Assembly (NCBI RefSeq): GCF_000090795.2
Contig: NW_003546298.1
Span: forward strand, 33,458 to 97,457
Source of the DNA: Amphimedon queenslandica
Taxonomy: Eukaryota > Porifera > Demospongiae > Haplosclerida > Niphatidae
Reading direction: 5' to 3'
DNA length: 64,000 nucleotides
Shown here: positions 1 through 14,000 of the stretch, one piece after another
How positions within the stretch are numbered: the stretch's first letter is position 1
How the letters are laid out: each line of letters begins with the position of its first letter
Notes under the pieces: generated by a model
Databases searched by the model: none
The model's input: the letters and a program-made list of their open reading frames with translations, nothing else
What the model was told of the DNA's origin: nothing
Made by a program: the position numbers and the translations under genes

Positions 1-80
1 TTTTTGGCCTCGCCTACGCGAGGTATAGGTAGTTGTTGTGTCTGTCTGTCTGTCATTCATTCCGTACAACTGAAATTTGT
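1..80. repeat. End of a dispersed repeat with a GC-rich hairpin
   Basis: The first bases hold an imperfect palindrome (CCTCG-cctacg-CGAGG, about positions 7-22), followed by a short TGTC run (about 40-52). The hairpin plus simple repeat looks like the terminus of a dispersed element. No coding potential is visible here, and the family cannot be named from this fragment. Confidence 0.3.
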
Positions 81-1217
81 TTTTAATAAACAATAACTTT
101 AGCACAGCATGTTTCAAGCTCCTAGATCTTTCTTTTTGGCGTGGAAAAGTCTTTCTTAACTGTTTTGTGTTGCTCAAATACAAGTGCTAGGTACAGAAGC
201 TTCAAAGTAAGAAAATCGAGCAAATGGGCCAAGTTCCGTTGTGTTGGCACTTTAGAGATAGATGGTAGCATTTTTCAGTAGATTAGAACATGGCCTTCAA
301 ATAATATGAACAGATTTCTCTAAATCTTACTTGATGAAGAGTTATACTTACTTGAAATTGTTGAGGTCACTCGTTTGTGCAGCGCTAGAGCAACAACTTG
401 CTGGGTTATAGGTACTAAAGTACCTATACTATCTCAAATATACAAAGGCAGCAACTTTTTTGTCAGCAAGTTTATCATATATTGCTGATTAGTAAAGAAA
501 AAGTGAAGCTTCTTTCTCACATGGTCTTCTTGCTGCCAATCATTCCAGTTATGATGGAATGCCACACCTTTCAATCTACATGCATGGGAGGGGCTGGAGC
601 TGCTTGCATGTATGTGCTGCAGTGCTGCTACTTCTGCAGGTATTCAAGAGCAAGTGCAACTGCAGGAAGCTAGTGTTGAGCAGACTCTCTTCATGCTGAT
701 AATCAAACAGCTATTGCAGTGCAGGCATGCACCATAGCAGCATAGGGGCGAGGCCATGCACCGTAGGTGTCTCGTTTATATAAGTATGCAGTCAATAATA
801 ATTATTATTTTCAAATTGCTTAAAATTTCACAGTACAAGTAATACATATCACTCAGGTGAATTCCAGCAGGCGAGTCCATTGCACCATAGTGCTTCATTA
901 CTGAAAGGTATTGATGCTTGGCCAGCTGCATTTCAATGAAAATAATCATGCATGCAGTCAAGTATCTTACATGAATTCAAAATAATTCCCAGAATTTCAA
1001 TTCTTGCATTCTCCATATCATCCTACAAAATTAAGTATAATACTTTTATACTTAAAATAATAATTGTACTATTACTTGACAATAATTCATTTTCTTTTTT
1101 CAATGAAATATTTGCTACCTGCATTGTTTTAAGAAAAATTAGTGCAATAATTTAAGGTCATATCTTACCATGTAAACGAAAACATCACAATCTACTGCAT
1201 CCTTATGTATGTTGTCT

Positions 1218-2335
1218 TCAAAATTTCAGATACGATGAGGGTGGGTGGAGTCCACACGCCCATAAATATGGAGAAAAGCACATTTTAAAGAAACAAATCC
1301 TCTTATTTATGAAGTGCAACAGGTACAGACACGAAATATCGACTAATGTATGTATCTTAATGTAGTGAACGACATTTCGGATACGATGAGGGTGGGTGGA
1401 GTCCACACGCCCATAAATAAGGACGAAAGCAGTTTTAAAATAACAAATCCTCTTATATATGGAGAAGTGCAACAGGTACAGACATTTAATATCGACTAAT
1501 GTATGTATCTTAATGTAGGGAACGATATTTCGGATACGATGAAGGTGGGTGGAGCCCACACGCCCATAAATAAGGACGAAAGCGGTTTTAAAATGACAAA
1601 TCCTCTTATTTATGGAGAAGTGCAACAGGTAGAGACACAAAATATCGACTAATGTATGTATCTTAATGTAGTGAACGACATTTGGATACAATGAGGGTGG
1701 GTGGAGTCCACACGCCCATAAATAAGGCCGAAAGCGGTTTAAAAATGACAAATCCTCTTTTTTATGGAGAAGTGCAACAGGTAGAGACACAAAATATCGA
1801 CTAATATATGTATCTTAATGTAGTGAACGACATTTCGGATACGATGAGGGTGGGTGGAGTCCACACGCCCATAAATAAGGACGAAAGCAGTTTTAAAGAA
1901 AGAAATCCTCTTATTTATGGAGAAGTGCAACAGGTACAGACATTTAATATCGACTAATGTATGTATCTTAATGTAGTGAACGACATTTCGGATATGATGA
2001 AGGTGGGTGGAGTCCACACGCCCATAAATAAGGACGAAATCCTCTTATTTATGGAGAAGTGCAACAAGTACAGACATTTAATATCAACTAATGTATGTAT
2101 CTTAATGTAGTGAACGACATTTTGGATATGATGAAGGTGGGTGGAGTCCACACGCCCATAAATAAGGACGAAAGCGGTTTAAAAGAAACAAATCCTCTTA
2201 TTTATGGAGAAGTGCAACAGGTACAGACATTTAATATCGACTAATGTATGTATCTTAATGTAGGGAAAGACATTTCGGATACGATGAGGGTGGGTAGAGT
2301 TCACACGCCCATAAATAAGGACAAAAGCGGTTTTA
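1218..2335. repeat. Minisatellite, about 153-bp unit, eight copies
   Basis: The landmark GTGGGTGG (GTGGGTAG in the last copy) recurs at 1241, 1392, 1545, 1697, 1850, 2003, 2137 and 2290, giving steps of 151, 153, 152, 153, 153, 134 and 153 bp. Each unit also carries 'CACACGCCCATAAATA' and 'GTATGTATCTTAATGTAG'. One unit is about 19 bp short. Open frames up to 190 codons cross the array on the minus strand, because 153 is a multiple of three. The 151-, 152- and 134-bp units break the frame and no start or splice context is seen, so I treat the array as non-coding. Confidence 0.9.
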
Positions 2336-2720
2336 ATCCCTAAGGACATCCTGATGCTGTAAAGAATCTGACAAAACAGATCCTATTGGACTATTCTACT
2401 AGTTTCAGAGAACGCTTAATCAACGTCTCACTTCTTTCTCTCATGTACTGGCATGAACTTCATTGTCAAAGCCATTAAGATCCCTTCAAATAGCTTTCCT
2501 GTCTTGCTTGATTTGTCTCCTTTTTCCACTAATTCTACTACATTGTCCACTGTCCATAAACTGATTCACAACTATACTTAAACATCATACTCGTTTTTAG
2601 ATTTATTTCAATAGAATTGTCCAACTGTGGAACAAACTCAACCCTCTCTAAGTCTCATATCTTACTCTCCCTTCCACTTGTCCTGTGTGTTGTAAAACAT
2701 TATATAGTAATAATAATAAA
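2335..2720 (+). mobile_element. Decayed LINE (non-LTR retrotransposon) reverse-transcriptase C-terminus
   Basis: Broken frames on the plus strand read SFRERLINVSLLSLMYWHEL at about 2400-2460 and then YFNRIVQLWNKLNPL at about 2605-2650. Both are typical of the thumb and C-terminal region of non-LTR reverse transcriptases (the 'RL..LxLLPLxYxxE' and 'FFNRxVxLWNxLP' signatures). Stops and frame changes separate them, and a short AT-rich tail (TAATAATAATAAAATAATG) follows near 2710. It is a 5'-truncated dead copy that begins directly after the minisatellite. Confidence 0.6.
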
Positions 2721-3195
2721 ATAATGATGCTTAAAATGTCACAATTCATGATATCAGATATGTGATGTAAACAATCTTCATCTTGCACTTATGGTCAAGT
2801 GCCTGCATAGATACTATGGTGCCTGATAGTCCTTTGTATTAATTCTTTAACGTAGCTTAGTATCAAAAAAAGTCACTAAATATTATTCTCTTGACCTACA
2901 CTTTTTGTCCTATAAAAAGAACAACAGATATTAATCTAGCAACCTTAAGTGTTCTCTTGACTTGCTCTTTTTGTCCTATAAAAGAACATCTTATAATCTA
3001 TCGGTATAAACAGTAATTATGATCGCTCGAGCGCAGCAACCAGCTCCACCCAAGTTCTAATCCAGCCCCACCCTTGTTATAAGGCTTCGACCACAAAAAT
3101 TTAATCAATTTGAAGTGAGGAATGTGCTGCTGCAAAATGTGCTGCTAACTTCAGCGGAGTTGTAGATGTAAGGTGTAACTGATCAATATTAATAG

Positions 3196-3934
3196 TTTCT
3201 ACGTTGTGATGTTGATAAGTTTGGTGATGCTAATTATCCTTTTCCGTCACGTTGCCTGATATCAGTATATGGATCACCTGATGCTGTACCATCATTGCAC
3301 TATTCTATACCACTGGATGGAGTGGCTGATCCTAAGACATTATTCATTCACCGATCACTGAGAAGTACTCCTTCATTAATAAGTAATACATAAATAATTT
3401 CAATTGCTTACTTGTTTCATATTAATCAAATCCTACTACTTCCTCCTCTAATGTAGAACATGAATCAATGTCAGTATCATAGTCATCCACTGGAGGAGCT
3501 AGTAATTGATAATACGGTGTGTATATATATATATATATACTGACTTTTGACCTCTATTAGGCCCATCAGCTACTGTTGAAGTCAATAAAGTAAAGAAAGT
3601 CATCAATGATGTTTTTGTATCTCATTATGCTGATCTTATGTCACTACCAATGGAAACTGTCCCTGATCTTGCCAATAAATTATTTGCTCTTTGTTTGATC
3701 AACAATGCTGTCAGAGGAAATCCTTCAATGGAGAAATTTATCGATGAGTTTAAAGCTGGTCTTACTTTTCAGCGGAAGTTACTGCAAGTACAGGAGCACT
3801 GTCAAAAGTTCTTAAACTCATTCATTGCAGTTAGTGGCAGTTTTGCTTATGCAGCAACAGCCTTACACCAGGACTGGATTGAAGCTATTAGGAATGAACT
3901 GGGGTTTGATTTTAATATTAATTTTGATGCTTGA
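3196..3934 (+). CDS. Last two exons of an unrecognised gene
   Basis: A likely exon at 3196-3382 (acceptor AATAG before it, donor GTAATA after it) reads in one frame and contains the stretch SPDAVPSLHYSIPLDGVADP. It joins in phase to a second exon that starts at 3561 after CTATTAG and ends at a stop at 3932-3934. The second exon encodes about 124 residues, rich in Leu, Phe and acidic residues, with predicted helices such as ADLMSLPMETVPDLANKLFA and EHCQKFLNSFIAV, ending ...GFDFNINFDA. I do not recognise the family; the helical pattern might be a death-fold or alpha-helical adaptor. Upstream exons would lie before 3196, where I found none, so the gene is either 5'-truncated by the repeats or a fragment. 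The downstream TA-dinucleotide run at 3521-3540 is in the intron. Confidence 0.45.
3521..3540. repeat. (TA)n microsatellite
   Basis: A run of alternating T and A lies in the intron just before the 3561 acceptor. Confidence 0.8.
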
Positions 3935-5018
3935 TATTATTTTAAAAGCTTATATTGCTTATGTTGAAAGCAATAATCTAATTTTTAAAGAAATTTTTTG
4001 ATTATCAAATCAATTTTAAGCTCCTTGTTCACAAGTTCCCTTTACACCTCTTCACACCTTCACACCTTCACAATGAGACAGGAAATGATTGCAAGTACCA
4101 TCATTAATTGCAGCTATAGTCTCACCACCCAGACTATTCTCCAGCATATATACAGTAATTTGACTAAAATGAAACTAATTACTACAATGGGTATGTTATT
4201 CAATCTGGTGCAAGACATGCACCACAGCGTTTATTGTTTAGTAAACAATGTAATTATAAGGGGAACAATCATGCTACCACTTCAAGATGAGTGTCCTATT
4301 GATGATCCTATCAATTGTTCTAGTAGTATCTTCATTGACTGGATCTACTAATAATTACTACAATGGTAAGACACTCCACATACCAATGGATAATCCGGTC
4401 AGTACCTGTTTAAATTATAGAGCTATATACTATCAATAACAAGAACAATCTATGAATAAAGGATTATTCACAGATTGTTTTAAGTTTATAAAAAATGCAA
4501 TTTTCATTAGAATGAGCTTGAAATTTCCATAGAAAATGTACATTTGCGTATGAATGAGAAAAATGGCTTATACCATTCATTGTCTTGCTCATACTAGGGT
4601 TTTGATCAGATTTTTTAGCAACTTGAAAATGTACTGACAAAAAGCCAAGCAATATACCAATCCTTCAAAATCTCAATGCAACATGAAACTATTTAAAGGA
4701 TAGTAAAGAACTAGACTAGTGCTGCCACAGAAATCTCTGCTTTAAAAAAATGACATTAAAACCATTTTGTTAAAAGTATAATGTTAGTGGAATAAGATGC
4801 ACCACACAAAATAATATAACACACATTGATCTCACTATTCACTAAATCAAAATATGAAATTGATGACTACAAACGAAATTAGACGAAAATAACAATTTTA
4901 AATGCATTAACAAGAGATTAAGCTGATCTATGTCTAGACATGCAACTGTAACAAAAATTAAATTAAATCACTGTCAGTGACTAATTAACTATCAATGAAA
5001 AAGTTTATGCTTCACATT
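3935..5018. other. Intergenic, AT-rich, convergent 3' ends
   Basis: This lies between the plus-strand gene ending at 3934 and the minus-strand GPCR ending at 5019. An open frame at 3998-4351 has low-complexity Ser/Thr/Ile composition and no recognisable domain. I see no RNA gene or TIR element. Confidence 0.4.
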
Positions 5019-8000
5019 TCAATCATCTTCATTGGCATCAAAAAAGTCAATCTCAATTTTTTCTACAAGATGTTTACATCGAGTAGAAAGTTGACGATCA
5101 AAACGAATATTATTGAACTCGGACATCATGAACTCGTCATCGATAGAAAATACCTCGTCTTCAAAAATTGCTTCATTCTCAAATATTAATTTATCAGTAA
5201 ATTCTGCCTGTTTTTCATCAGGCATACTTTTTTCTCCGTAACTTAAAATTAAATTTCTTGGTGCATTTTTCTTCTGCAGTGACGTGGTTTTACTATTTAA
5301 AGTTTTGCTTTTAACAGTTGTGGATATTTGTGGCTTCTTTTTGTCTTCAAGAGTCCAAGGGCAGAGGAGTGACCTCCAAGCATCTCTTGAGTCACTGCTC
5401 AGGATGACAAAAAAGAAGAATATAAAGAATCCTTGAAAAGCATTGAAGAAAGCAAAGAAGAACTGAACTGTGAATGAGATGTTAGGCTCAGTAATAAATG
5501 TGAAGACAGCAGATAACCATGTAAGACCAAACAGCATCAAAATACCAGAAAAAGATAATATCAATTTTACTGCTTCAGATGTGGTGAGGTGAGACTTACT
5601 CATTCTCTTGTTCTTACGAATAGTGTGGAGAATAAGAACACGAATAATGATGACATATATAATAATGTTGAAGATAAGTATGACAAAGACTGGAAGTAGA
5701 AAAGCAGCAATAAAAGGGATAATGTCACTAATGAAACAACTAATAAACAAAAGATCAATAAAGCATAATGAAAATAAATACATTGCCACTTACAATCCAG
5801 ACTCGTTTTCTGGTTCGTATAAATAAATGTAGAAATCAGCATCAATTACTAATGTGATTATAACTGGTATAAGTGGTAGAGCTAATAGAACATGAAAAAT
5901 CATTGTTGTATAATCATATTCTTACTCCAGCATATAAATGAGATACCAACTAAATATTTCCATGTTATGTCTGTGAATACAATGACTAGTTTCTGAAACA
6001 TTAGTAAAGCCTCAGCTCCCATCCACATCCAGGCAACAAGAGCAAAGTAATGTATGAGAACACCAACTGTTATACAACCAGCTCTCACTAATACTCTATC
6101 AATACCACTCACAAAAACTGCTAGCATAAATATTAATGAGAGGCAAAGTTGAATGTGAAATTTGCTAGCTTCCCTTGTCCTCAGTTTCCTATTACAAAAA
6201 GTTCATGCATAATTTAAAAAATACAATAAATGCATGCTCACTTGAATATAATTAAAGTGATAATTGTTAGTACTAGTCCCACTAGTGAGAGACACACACC
6301 AACAATTGATACAACTTCTAGTGTAACAGTGACATATTGAGGGGGTTGGGTAGGTTCACTGACTCTAGCAGATACATCCTATAAAGACATTAAGTAGCTG
6401 CATATGTAGTGTCATTGTGATTAATTTCTCACCACAAGACAAGCAAAATTAGTCAAATGATCACAATGGCAAGCTATGAAACTGAGATCATCAGTAGTAT
6501 TAAGTGTTGTATTACAACCATCAGTAGACCAATTACCCCTGCCATCTACATCATAAGTAAAAGGCAAACCATTAAATTTATAGAAACCACATGTAATTTA
6601 TAGCTACCTGCAATAGTAAAATTCCAGTACACACAGCGAGGGTTACTAGCATTCTTTAATAGCAGAGAATAATAATTATATCATTACTTATTTAATCACT
6701 TACAGCTACTCTATTCAGAGACAGAGTAATGACTACAGGGTCAATTAGTTTAGTACCATCAGCTACTCCACCAATTCTTGCACCAATGACAGATGATCCT
6801 ACTATTGTATTAGGTGGAGGATCTCGAACAGGAAAGAGTACTGATTGATTGTACATTGTGAATGATAAATCAATGGTATCACTCTCAACAATATTTATAA
6901 TGCTTTGCGGCAATTCAATTGATGCTATTCTGTTAAGCTTCAAACCATTTGCATCATCATCTTCAACTTGAGTGTCAACAATCAATCTGTTATCTGTAGT
7001 AGTGTAATTAAGAAAAAGCAATAGAATATAAATATCATTGCTGTGAGTAAATTTGGTTTCAAAATAACACAATAAAGCATAAAGAATACAATCTCATTAT
7101 CTAAAAATTATACTCTACCAGAAGAGACTGCAGTAAATACTATTCCACTAAATTCTGATTGTTGAAACTATAAAACTAAATTAAATCAGAAATCACAATC
7201 AAGACTCACTCTTTCTCCTTTTAAAGCAATGTCATCTTCTATAATTGTTATATTAGTAAAATTATCTTGATTTATTAATGCATCCACAATTCTCTCAAAA
7301 GAATTGATAATGCTACAAAAAAATCATTAATAATTATTTTTACAAAATCAGTTTCATGTTACTTGTTAGATTCTGTCTCTAACACATTTGGTGACCATTC
7401 CTCTATGCTGTCTAGTATTTGTACAGTGTTCTCTGTTGTCTTTTTAGAATATTATGAAGCATAAAATAAGTTTAATATAAATTCCTACCATTGACAGTTC
7501 TGATGATGACAGGCTCATGACTATCATAGGATCTGATAGCAGTCTTGCTGTTTGGTTTAATATGGTAGACACTACTTCAATGTTGTCAGTATTCTGATCA
7601 GCAGTATCAGTAGTACTGACCACTAGATTAGTTAGGTTCTCAGATACTGTTACTACATTGTCAGTAGTAATATTTATCTATTGAATGCAAGTAATGACAT
7701 CCGCACACATCAAGTCTTTATTACTTTTGATATGTTTCTAAATTCACGAGATACCTCAGTGGTTGCACAGGATGTTATGTTAGGTGATTCCCATGTGCTA
7801 TTAGTAACACATCTTCTAGTTGCAACAGCTCCAGTAGGACCATTAGGACATGACACATTTGCTGTACTGCCTAATGCTGTAACTGGCCATTCAAACATAC
7901 CACGATCAGTACTGACTGTGGTTTCCATGATACAAGTATAGGGATCTAAAGGATTCCATAATGATGTAATGCACCATAATTATGCTACATATTACACACA

Positions 8001-11000
8001 TACAAGTACACATTCTAATTCTAGCAATTCACAAAACACAATCTATTATTACATGTATTTATAAGAAACCTGGGGAGGCTATCTCAATAGGATTGCTAGT
8101 AGGTCCAGCAATAGGTCCCTGACCAAGCCCATCATCAACAGACAGACCCATTGATACAGCATAAGCAGCCTGGCCATTAAGACCAGTAGCTGTATAACTG
8201 GTATCTGTGTAAGGAACTCTGTATGCTAACTCTCCTGTCTGTCTCTTTCTGCTGGATTTTGTTGATAGTCTTATTGTATATTCAAAGAAGCCACGAGCTT
8301 CTTTCAAAGTAATACGATTCCATGTTATTGTCACATTTTTACCATCAGCAGATCTGATCACTGTAATGCCTGATGGAGATACACTAGGAGCTAGTATTAG
8401 AAAGAAAAATAGATAAAAATAAGGCAATAAAAAAGTAAACGATAAGAAAGGAAAATAAAAAGAAAACACACTCATATATGTAAAAAAAGGCTATACACAG
8501 TTGAATAACATGTACATATATATAGAGATTACATATACATTGCACATAAATAATACGCACACATGCACTTACTCAAAATTTTAGTAAAGACAGTGACTTC
8601 AATTGGCATTCCTCTACCAAATTCATTATAAGCAACCAGAGTGATAGTATATGGTACACCAGGGGCTAAAAAAAGCTAAAATTAAAATGAACAAACCCAT
8701 TTTTATTGAACATGCATATACAATAATGTGGATTTATAGCTATGTTTGATTCCTCCCATAAAATAATAAATAAAATAATTCCCCCCAAAATAATACAATA
8801 CTCACTTAACATTGTATTATAAATTAAATCAGTAAACTTATCCTTGTTAACATCAGTCACTGTACGTCTTAATAATTTAGCTCCACTATATTCATTAACA
8901 TCAATAGTATAGTTCATAATCTGTCCATTTGGTGTAGTAGGAGGAAACCATGTAACATTAATGGTGTGATTATCAATTGATTCTATTGTAGTGAATTCTG
9001 TATTTGATATAGTAAAACTCCTTGTATTTAATAGTGGAGGACTAGACACTATAAAAAATAATAATAAGATAATGAAGTTTTAAAATAATTATGATTATAG
9101 TAAAAATGGAAAGAATACTCACTGTCTGGTAGTGTCCTTCCCCTAGTAGTAGATATGGGCCCAAACCCAATGACAGTACTAGCAGTGACAGTGGCAGTGT
9201 AATTATTATAAGCACTGAAGAATCCTTTCATATCAACAGTGTACATTATATCAATTTGACCAGGAGGTACAGGTATGCTGCGAACTGTATCATTATTTGT
9301 CTCAACGTTTGCAACCCTGAGTTTATACTCAGTGATTATTCCATTAGGTATTGATGGTTTGCTCCACATAAATGTAACTGTTGTCATTGTTGGGGAAGAA
9401 ACAAAGTTCTGTGGTCCATCATTAGGTGCTATAAAGATTCAAGAGAAAAAAGTGATAATAATTGCTTTAGATAGTTTAGCAGTACTAGTCTAGAGATCTC
9501 AAATGTCATTTATGGCCCCGATCACAAAATAGTGTGGAAGTGAGCAAAATTCAAAATCACTTGGTAATACATATCAATAAGCTTTACTTACTATCTTGAG
9601 CTGTTTCAAATGCACACTGGGTAAATGGTCCTTCTCCTACTACATTAATGAATGACAGATCACAAGTGTAACCAGTAAAAGGCATAACATCAGTAATAGT
9701 GAACATTGTGTTCATTGAAGTTTGTGTTGGGCTCAATCCATTAACTGATACACCTTTAGTATTCATGCATGTTAAATTATAACCAACTGGTGCTCCATTT
9801 TGATCTATTAGTGCTGGTGCAGTCCAGGCAAGTGTGACATTATATGATAAAAATGTTATATTAGCACAATCCACTGGAGAAGCAACTGGTGCTATAAAGA
9901 TATAAAAAATAAGAGAGACAGAGAGTGTCTGTAGAATAGTATCAATGTATCTAAAAGTCTTTGACTTACATGCCGGCAGTGTAGTAAAATTTAACACTCC
10001 AGTTTGGGTTGTACCTAAACAGTTGCTAGAATCAACTGTAAACTGATAAACATTGTCTTCCTCAAGACCAGTCAACATTATTGTGATAGGTTTATTAACA
10101 AAGCTAGAACTCATCCTAGTCATTGAAACTGCTTGTGTTGCCTGAAAATATTGTCCAGTATAACTGATGCTATAAATTTCAATTGCATAAGAAGTTTTTG
10201 GTATAATAAAGGATATATTAGCACTTGTTGTTCCCGGAATAGTTGTTACAGATGTAGCTACAAAGGGTAGAATGGTACCTGCATAAAGAGTAGAAAAAAT
10301 GAATCTAAAGGCTAGAGGTACATTATTTACATAAAAAATGCATCAAAATAATTTTAACAATTTTAAAAATACAAGATCATTTTACATTTAACCTACAGTT
10401 AACAATCAATGTAAACACATCACTAGCCTCTTGATAATCATAAGTAGCAGTGTTAGGATCATTGGTATTATTGAAACCAGTTACATTAAACTCAGCCATA
10501 CATGTATACATTCCATCATCTTCAAACCTCACTGGATCGAGTATTAGAGTATAGTTGATAACTGAACCAGTATCATCTGTTGTGATAGTGTATGGTCTAT
10601 TTAAGTTAAAGAGCATTTCCATATCTGTATCATTCATTTTCATGAAAGCAATCCATGGTGTTACTACTAATCTCTCAACTGTTATTATGGTACATGTTAT
10701 AGTTAGACTCTGACCAACTTCAACTGAACCAACTGATGAGAAATTTACTGTCATTGGAGGAAGACCTGGTAAGAAATAAGAATAAAGAGATGATAAAAAG
10801 AAAAAGACGAAGGATAAGGAATGCGAAGGAGAATGATTAATGAAGTGCAGTTTTCATTACATTATAACTTACTTTCAACAGTAACATCAAGGGTAGCATT
10901 AGTAGGTTGCCTTAATGTTACTATTGAGTTACTAAAATTGATGATCATTTGGCAGGTATATGTTCCTCCATCATTACTAAGACCAGTATCAATAGGTTGA

Positions 11001-14000
11001 AACAATAGCATGCTTACAAGACTGTTACCAGTTGGAGGTATCACTTGACGTCTTGTTTCATTAGTTGGTATTACATTACCACTAGGATCAGTCCATACTA
11101 CACTAGCAGTTACTGGTGTATCCACTATTGTAGTGTTTACTGTAGCTGTACAGGTTAGAAAGTAACTTGTACTCTCATATATTGGACCAGTTGGAGGATC
11201 AGCAACTATCGATACGCTGAAAGGAGGCACTATAAAACAATCATATTTTACCATAATTTAATTGATAATGTCATTAAGAAAGTTTGATCTTACATTTTAT
11301 TAGTAGGTTAAAGACATGACTAGCCTCTTGATAATCATAAGTAGCAGTGCTAGAATCATAGGTATTATTAAAACCAGTTACATTAAACTCAGCCATACAT
11401 GTATACATTCCAGAATCTTCAAACCTCACTGGATCCAGTATTAGAGTATAGTTAGTAACTGAACCAGTGCCATCTGTTGTGATAGTGTACGGTCTATTTA
11501 AGTCAGAGAGCATTTCCATGTCTGTATTATTTGTTTTTATGAAAGTAATCGATGGTGTTACTACCAATCTCTCAACTGCTGTTATGGTACATGTTATAGT
11601 TAGATTCTGACCAACTTCAACTGAACCAACTGATGAGAAATTTACTGTCATCAGAGGAAGACCTAATGCAAGACAGGATAAGTAGGATAGAAAGAAGAGA
11701 ATGTGTGCATTTGTGTAAAGACAGAGAGCATGAGAGTGAAGAAAGTACATGCAAAAAGAGAAAGGAGAGAATTAGAGTAGGCAATAGAGGAGCAGCATTC
11801 ATTGTAGTACATAATAAACCTTACTTTCAACAGCAACATCAAAGGTAGTATTAGTAGGTTGACTTAATGTTATTAACGAGTTATTCAAATTGATGATCAT
11901 TTGACAGGTATATGCTCCTCCATCATTATTAAGACCAGTATCAATAGGTTGAAACAATAGCATGCTAACAAGACTGTTACCAGTTGGAGGTATCACTTGA
12001 CGTCTTGTTTCATTAGTTGGTATTACATTACCACTAGGATCAGTCCATACTACACTAGCAGTTACTGGTGTATTCACTATTGTAGTGTTTACTGTAGCTG
12101 TACAGGTTAGTAAGTAACTTGTACTCTCATATATTGGGCCAGTTGGAGGATCAGCTACTATTGATACACTGGGAGGAGATGCTAGTAAGGAGAATATTGC
12201 TTTAAACAATTAAATAACAATTAGAACTAACTTTGAACAGTTAAATCTATGTCAGTATAATCTACATAGTTGAATACATTAATTGTTGTTTGACAGTAAT
12301 ATTGTCCAGCATCACTTGTTTTGACTGGATCAAGTGTAAGTACACTGGTGAATATATTTCCATTTCTAACAACAGGTACTAGTGTAGCATCATTGTTTTC
12401 ACTAGTCACATCTTGAGATGCTTCTAAATCATAAGTCCATCTGACACTAATAAGATCCTCAACAAAATTAGGAGGTACAAGTATAACACAAGATAAGTTG
12501 AATGTATTACCAGCAACAGGAACAGAAGAAATATTGATACTTATATCAACGTGATTGAAATCAAACCCTGCAATTAAAAAAATCAAAAATGAATAATAAT
12601 AAGTACTAATAAATTTACTGTCATTAATAATAATAGGTAATTTACTTATTAAATGAAAAAAAATATGACACAAATTATGATTTATATGCTTACCTTGTAT
12701 GGACACAGAATAATTTGATGTTATGCTAATAGTACCAGCCCCATCATTCAATAGAGCTCCACAAACATAATCTCCGGCTTGTGATACTTTTAATGAACTG
12801 AAGTTAAGAATAAGTGTATGTACAACACTATCATTAACTGATATCATTGTAGGCTCTAAAGTATCTAAAAATATGTCTTTTTCATCTGTAAAATTGAAGG
12901 GAATGAGATCAGGGCTTGCCCAGTACATTTCCACCATAGTACTATTCATTGTAGGAGCTAATATCAATGTACACATTAATGAAAAAGAAGAAAAAGGATA
13001 CAATGGCATCATAACTGGCCCTTGTGCATTAATATGGACAGCTGAAATTATATTAAAATAATGACAATACACTGTGTACATCTACATTAACTATACCTTG
13101 AGAAACAGTGACAGTGATTATTTCACCAGGTAAGTCTTCACCAGTAGCTACTAGTCCAATATTATATTCATCATCAGGACGTAATGAGAGAGTCAAAGTG
13201 GAGTCACTTAAAATAACATTATTACTGTTATTAACAAAGACATGATACTGAGGAGTAGCACTAATCACTGCTGAGGGAGACCAACCTAGTGTAACTGAGA
13301 AAAGACTGTCTCTGCTGTAGGTCAAGTTTGATGGAGATCCAGTTACTATTGAAGGGAAAAAGACATCATTTAACATGATCAAAAAATAAGGTATACTTAC
13401 CACTAATATTCCTCATTGCCATAGTAGTAGATACTAAAGGTGTGGTTGTAATTCTGTCAGTACTAGCAGAACATTTAAAAAGACCAGACATTCTCATTCT
13501 AAATGTTACTAGTACTTGTACTTGTACATCATTATTAACTGTTGCTGCAGTATGTATCAGGTCATTATCAGATACATTAAACTGGTTTCCATTATCAACA
13601 GAGCAAGTGACTATTGTTGGTGATCTATTAGTGACATTAAATGACAAACTAAACACTGGAGGATCAGCATCAACTGATGAGAGGAGCTGGAAGGAAGGAC
13701 TACTGCTATCAATAACTGGAAGTTCTACAAGTACATGATGAAAAGGATAAAAATAATATTTCAGTATTCTAATTGAATTTTCTCACCATCATTTCTAATA
13801 AAATCAGTATTACCATAAGCAGCAACATACAGTGTCTGATTAATTCCTTCTTCATTTGGTATAACACAGCTGTACAGTCCTTGAATGTCTATTCCTCCAT
13901 TTCTTAACAAACCAATTTGACCAGTAGCAGTGTTGTTAGCAAACAAGGGACTACCAAATCCCAATGGTACAGTTGTTCCATCAGGATAATACCATGTTCC

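Noticed and set aside
1218-2151. Open frames of 190, 92 and 65 codons on the minus strand
   Set aside because: They are produced by the 153-bp minisatellite (period divisible by three); frames break in the 151-, 152- and 134-bp units and there is no start or splice context.
3998-4351. 117-codon plus-strand frame
   Set aside because: Low-complexity composition, no domain, lies in the 3' flank of the preceding gene.
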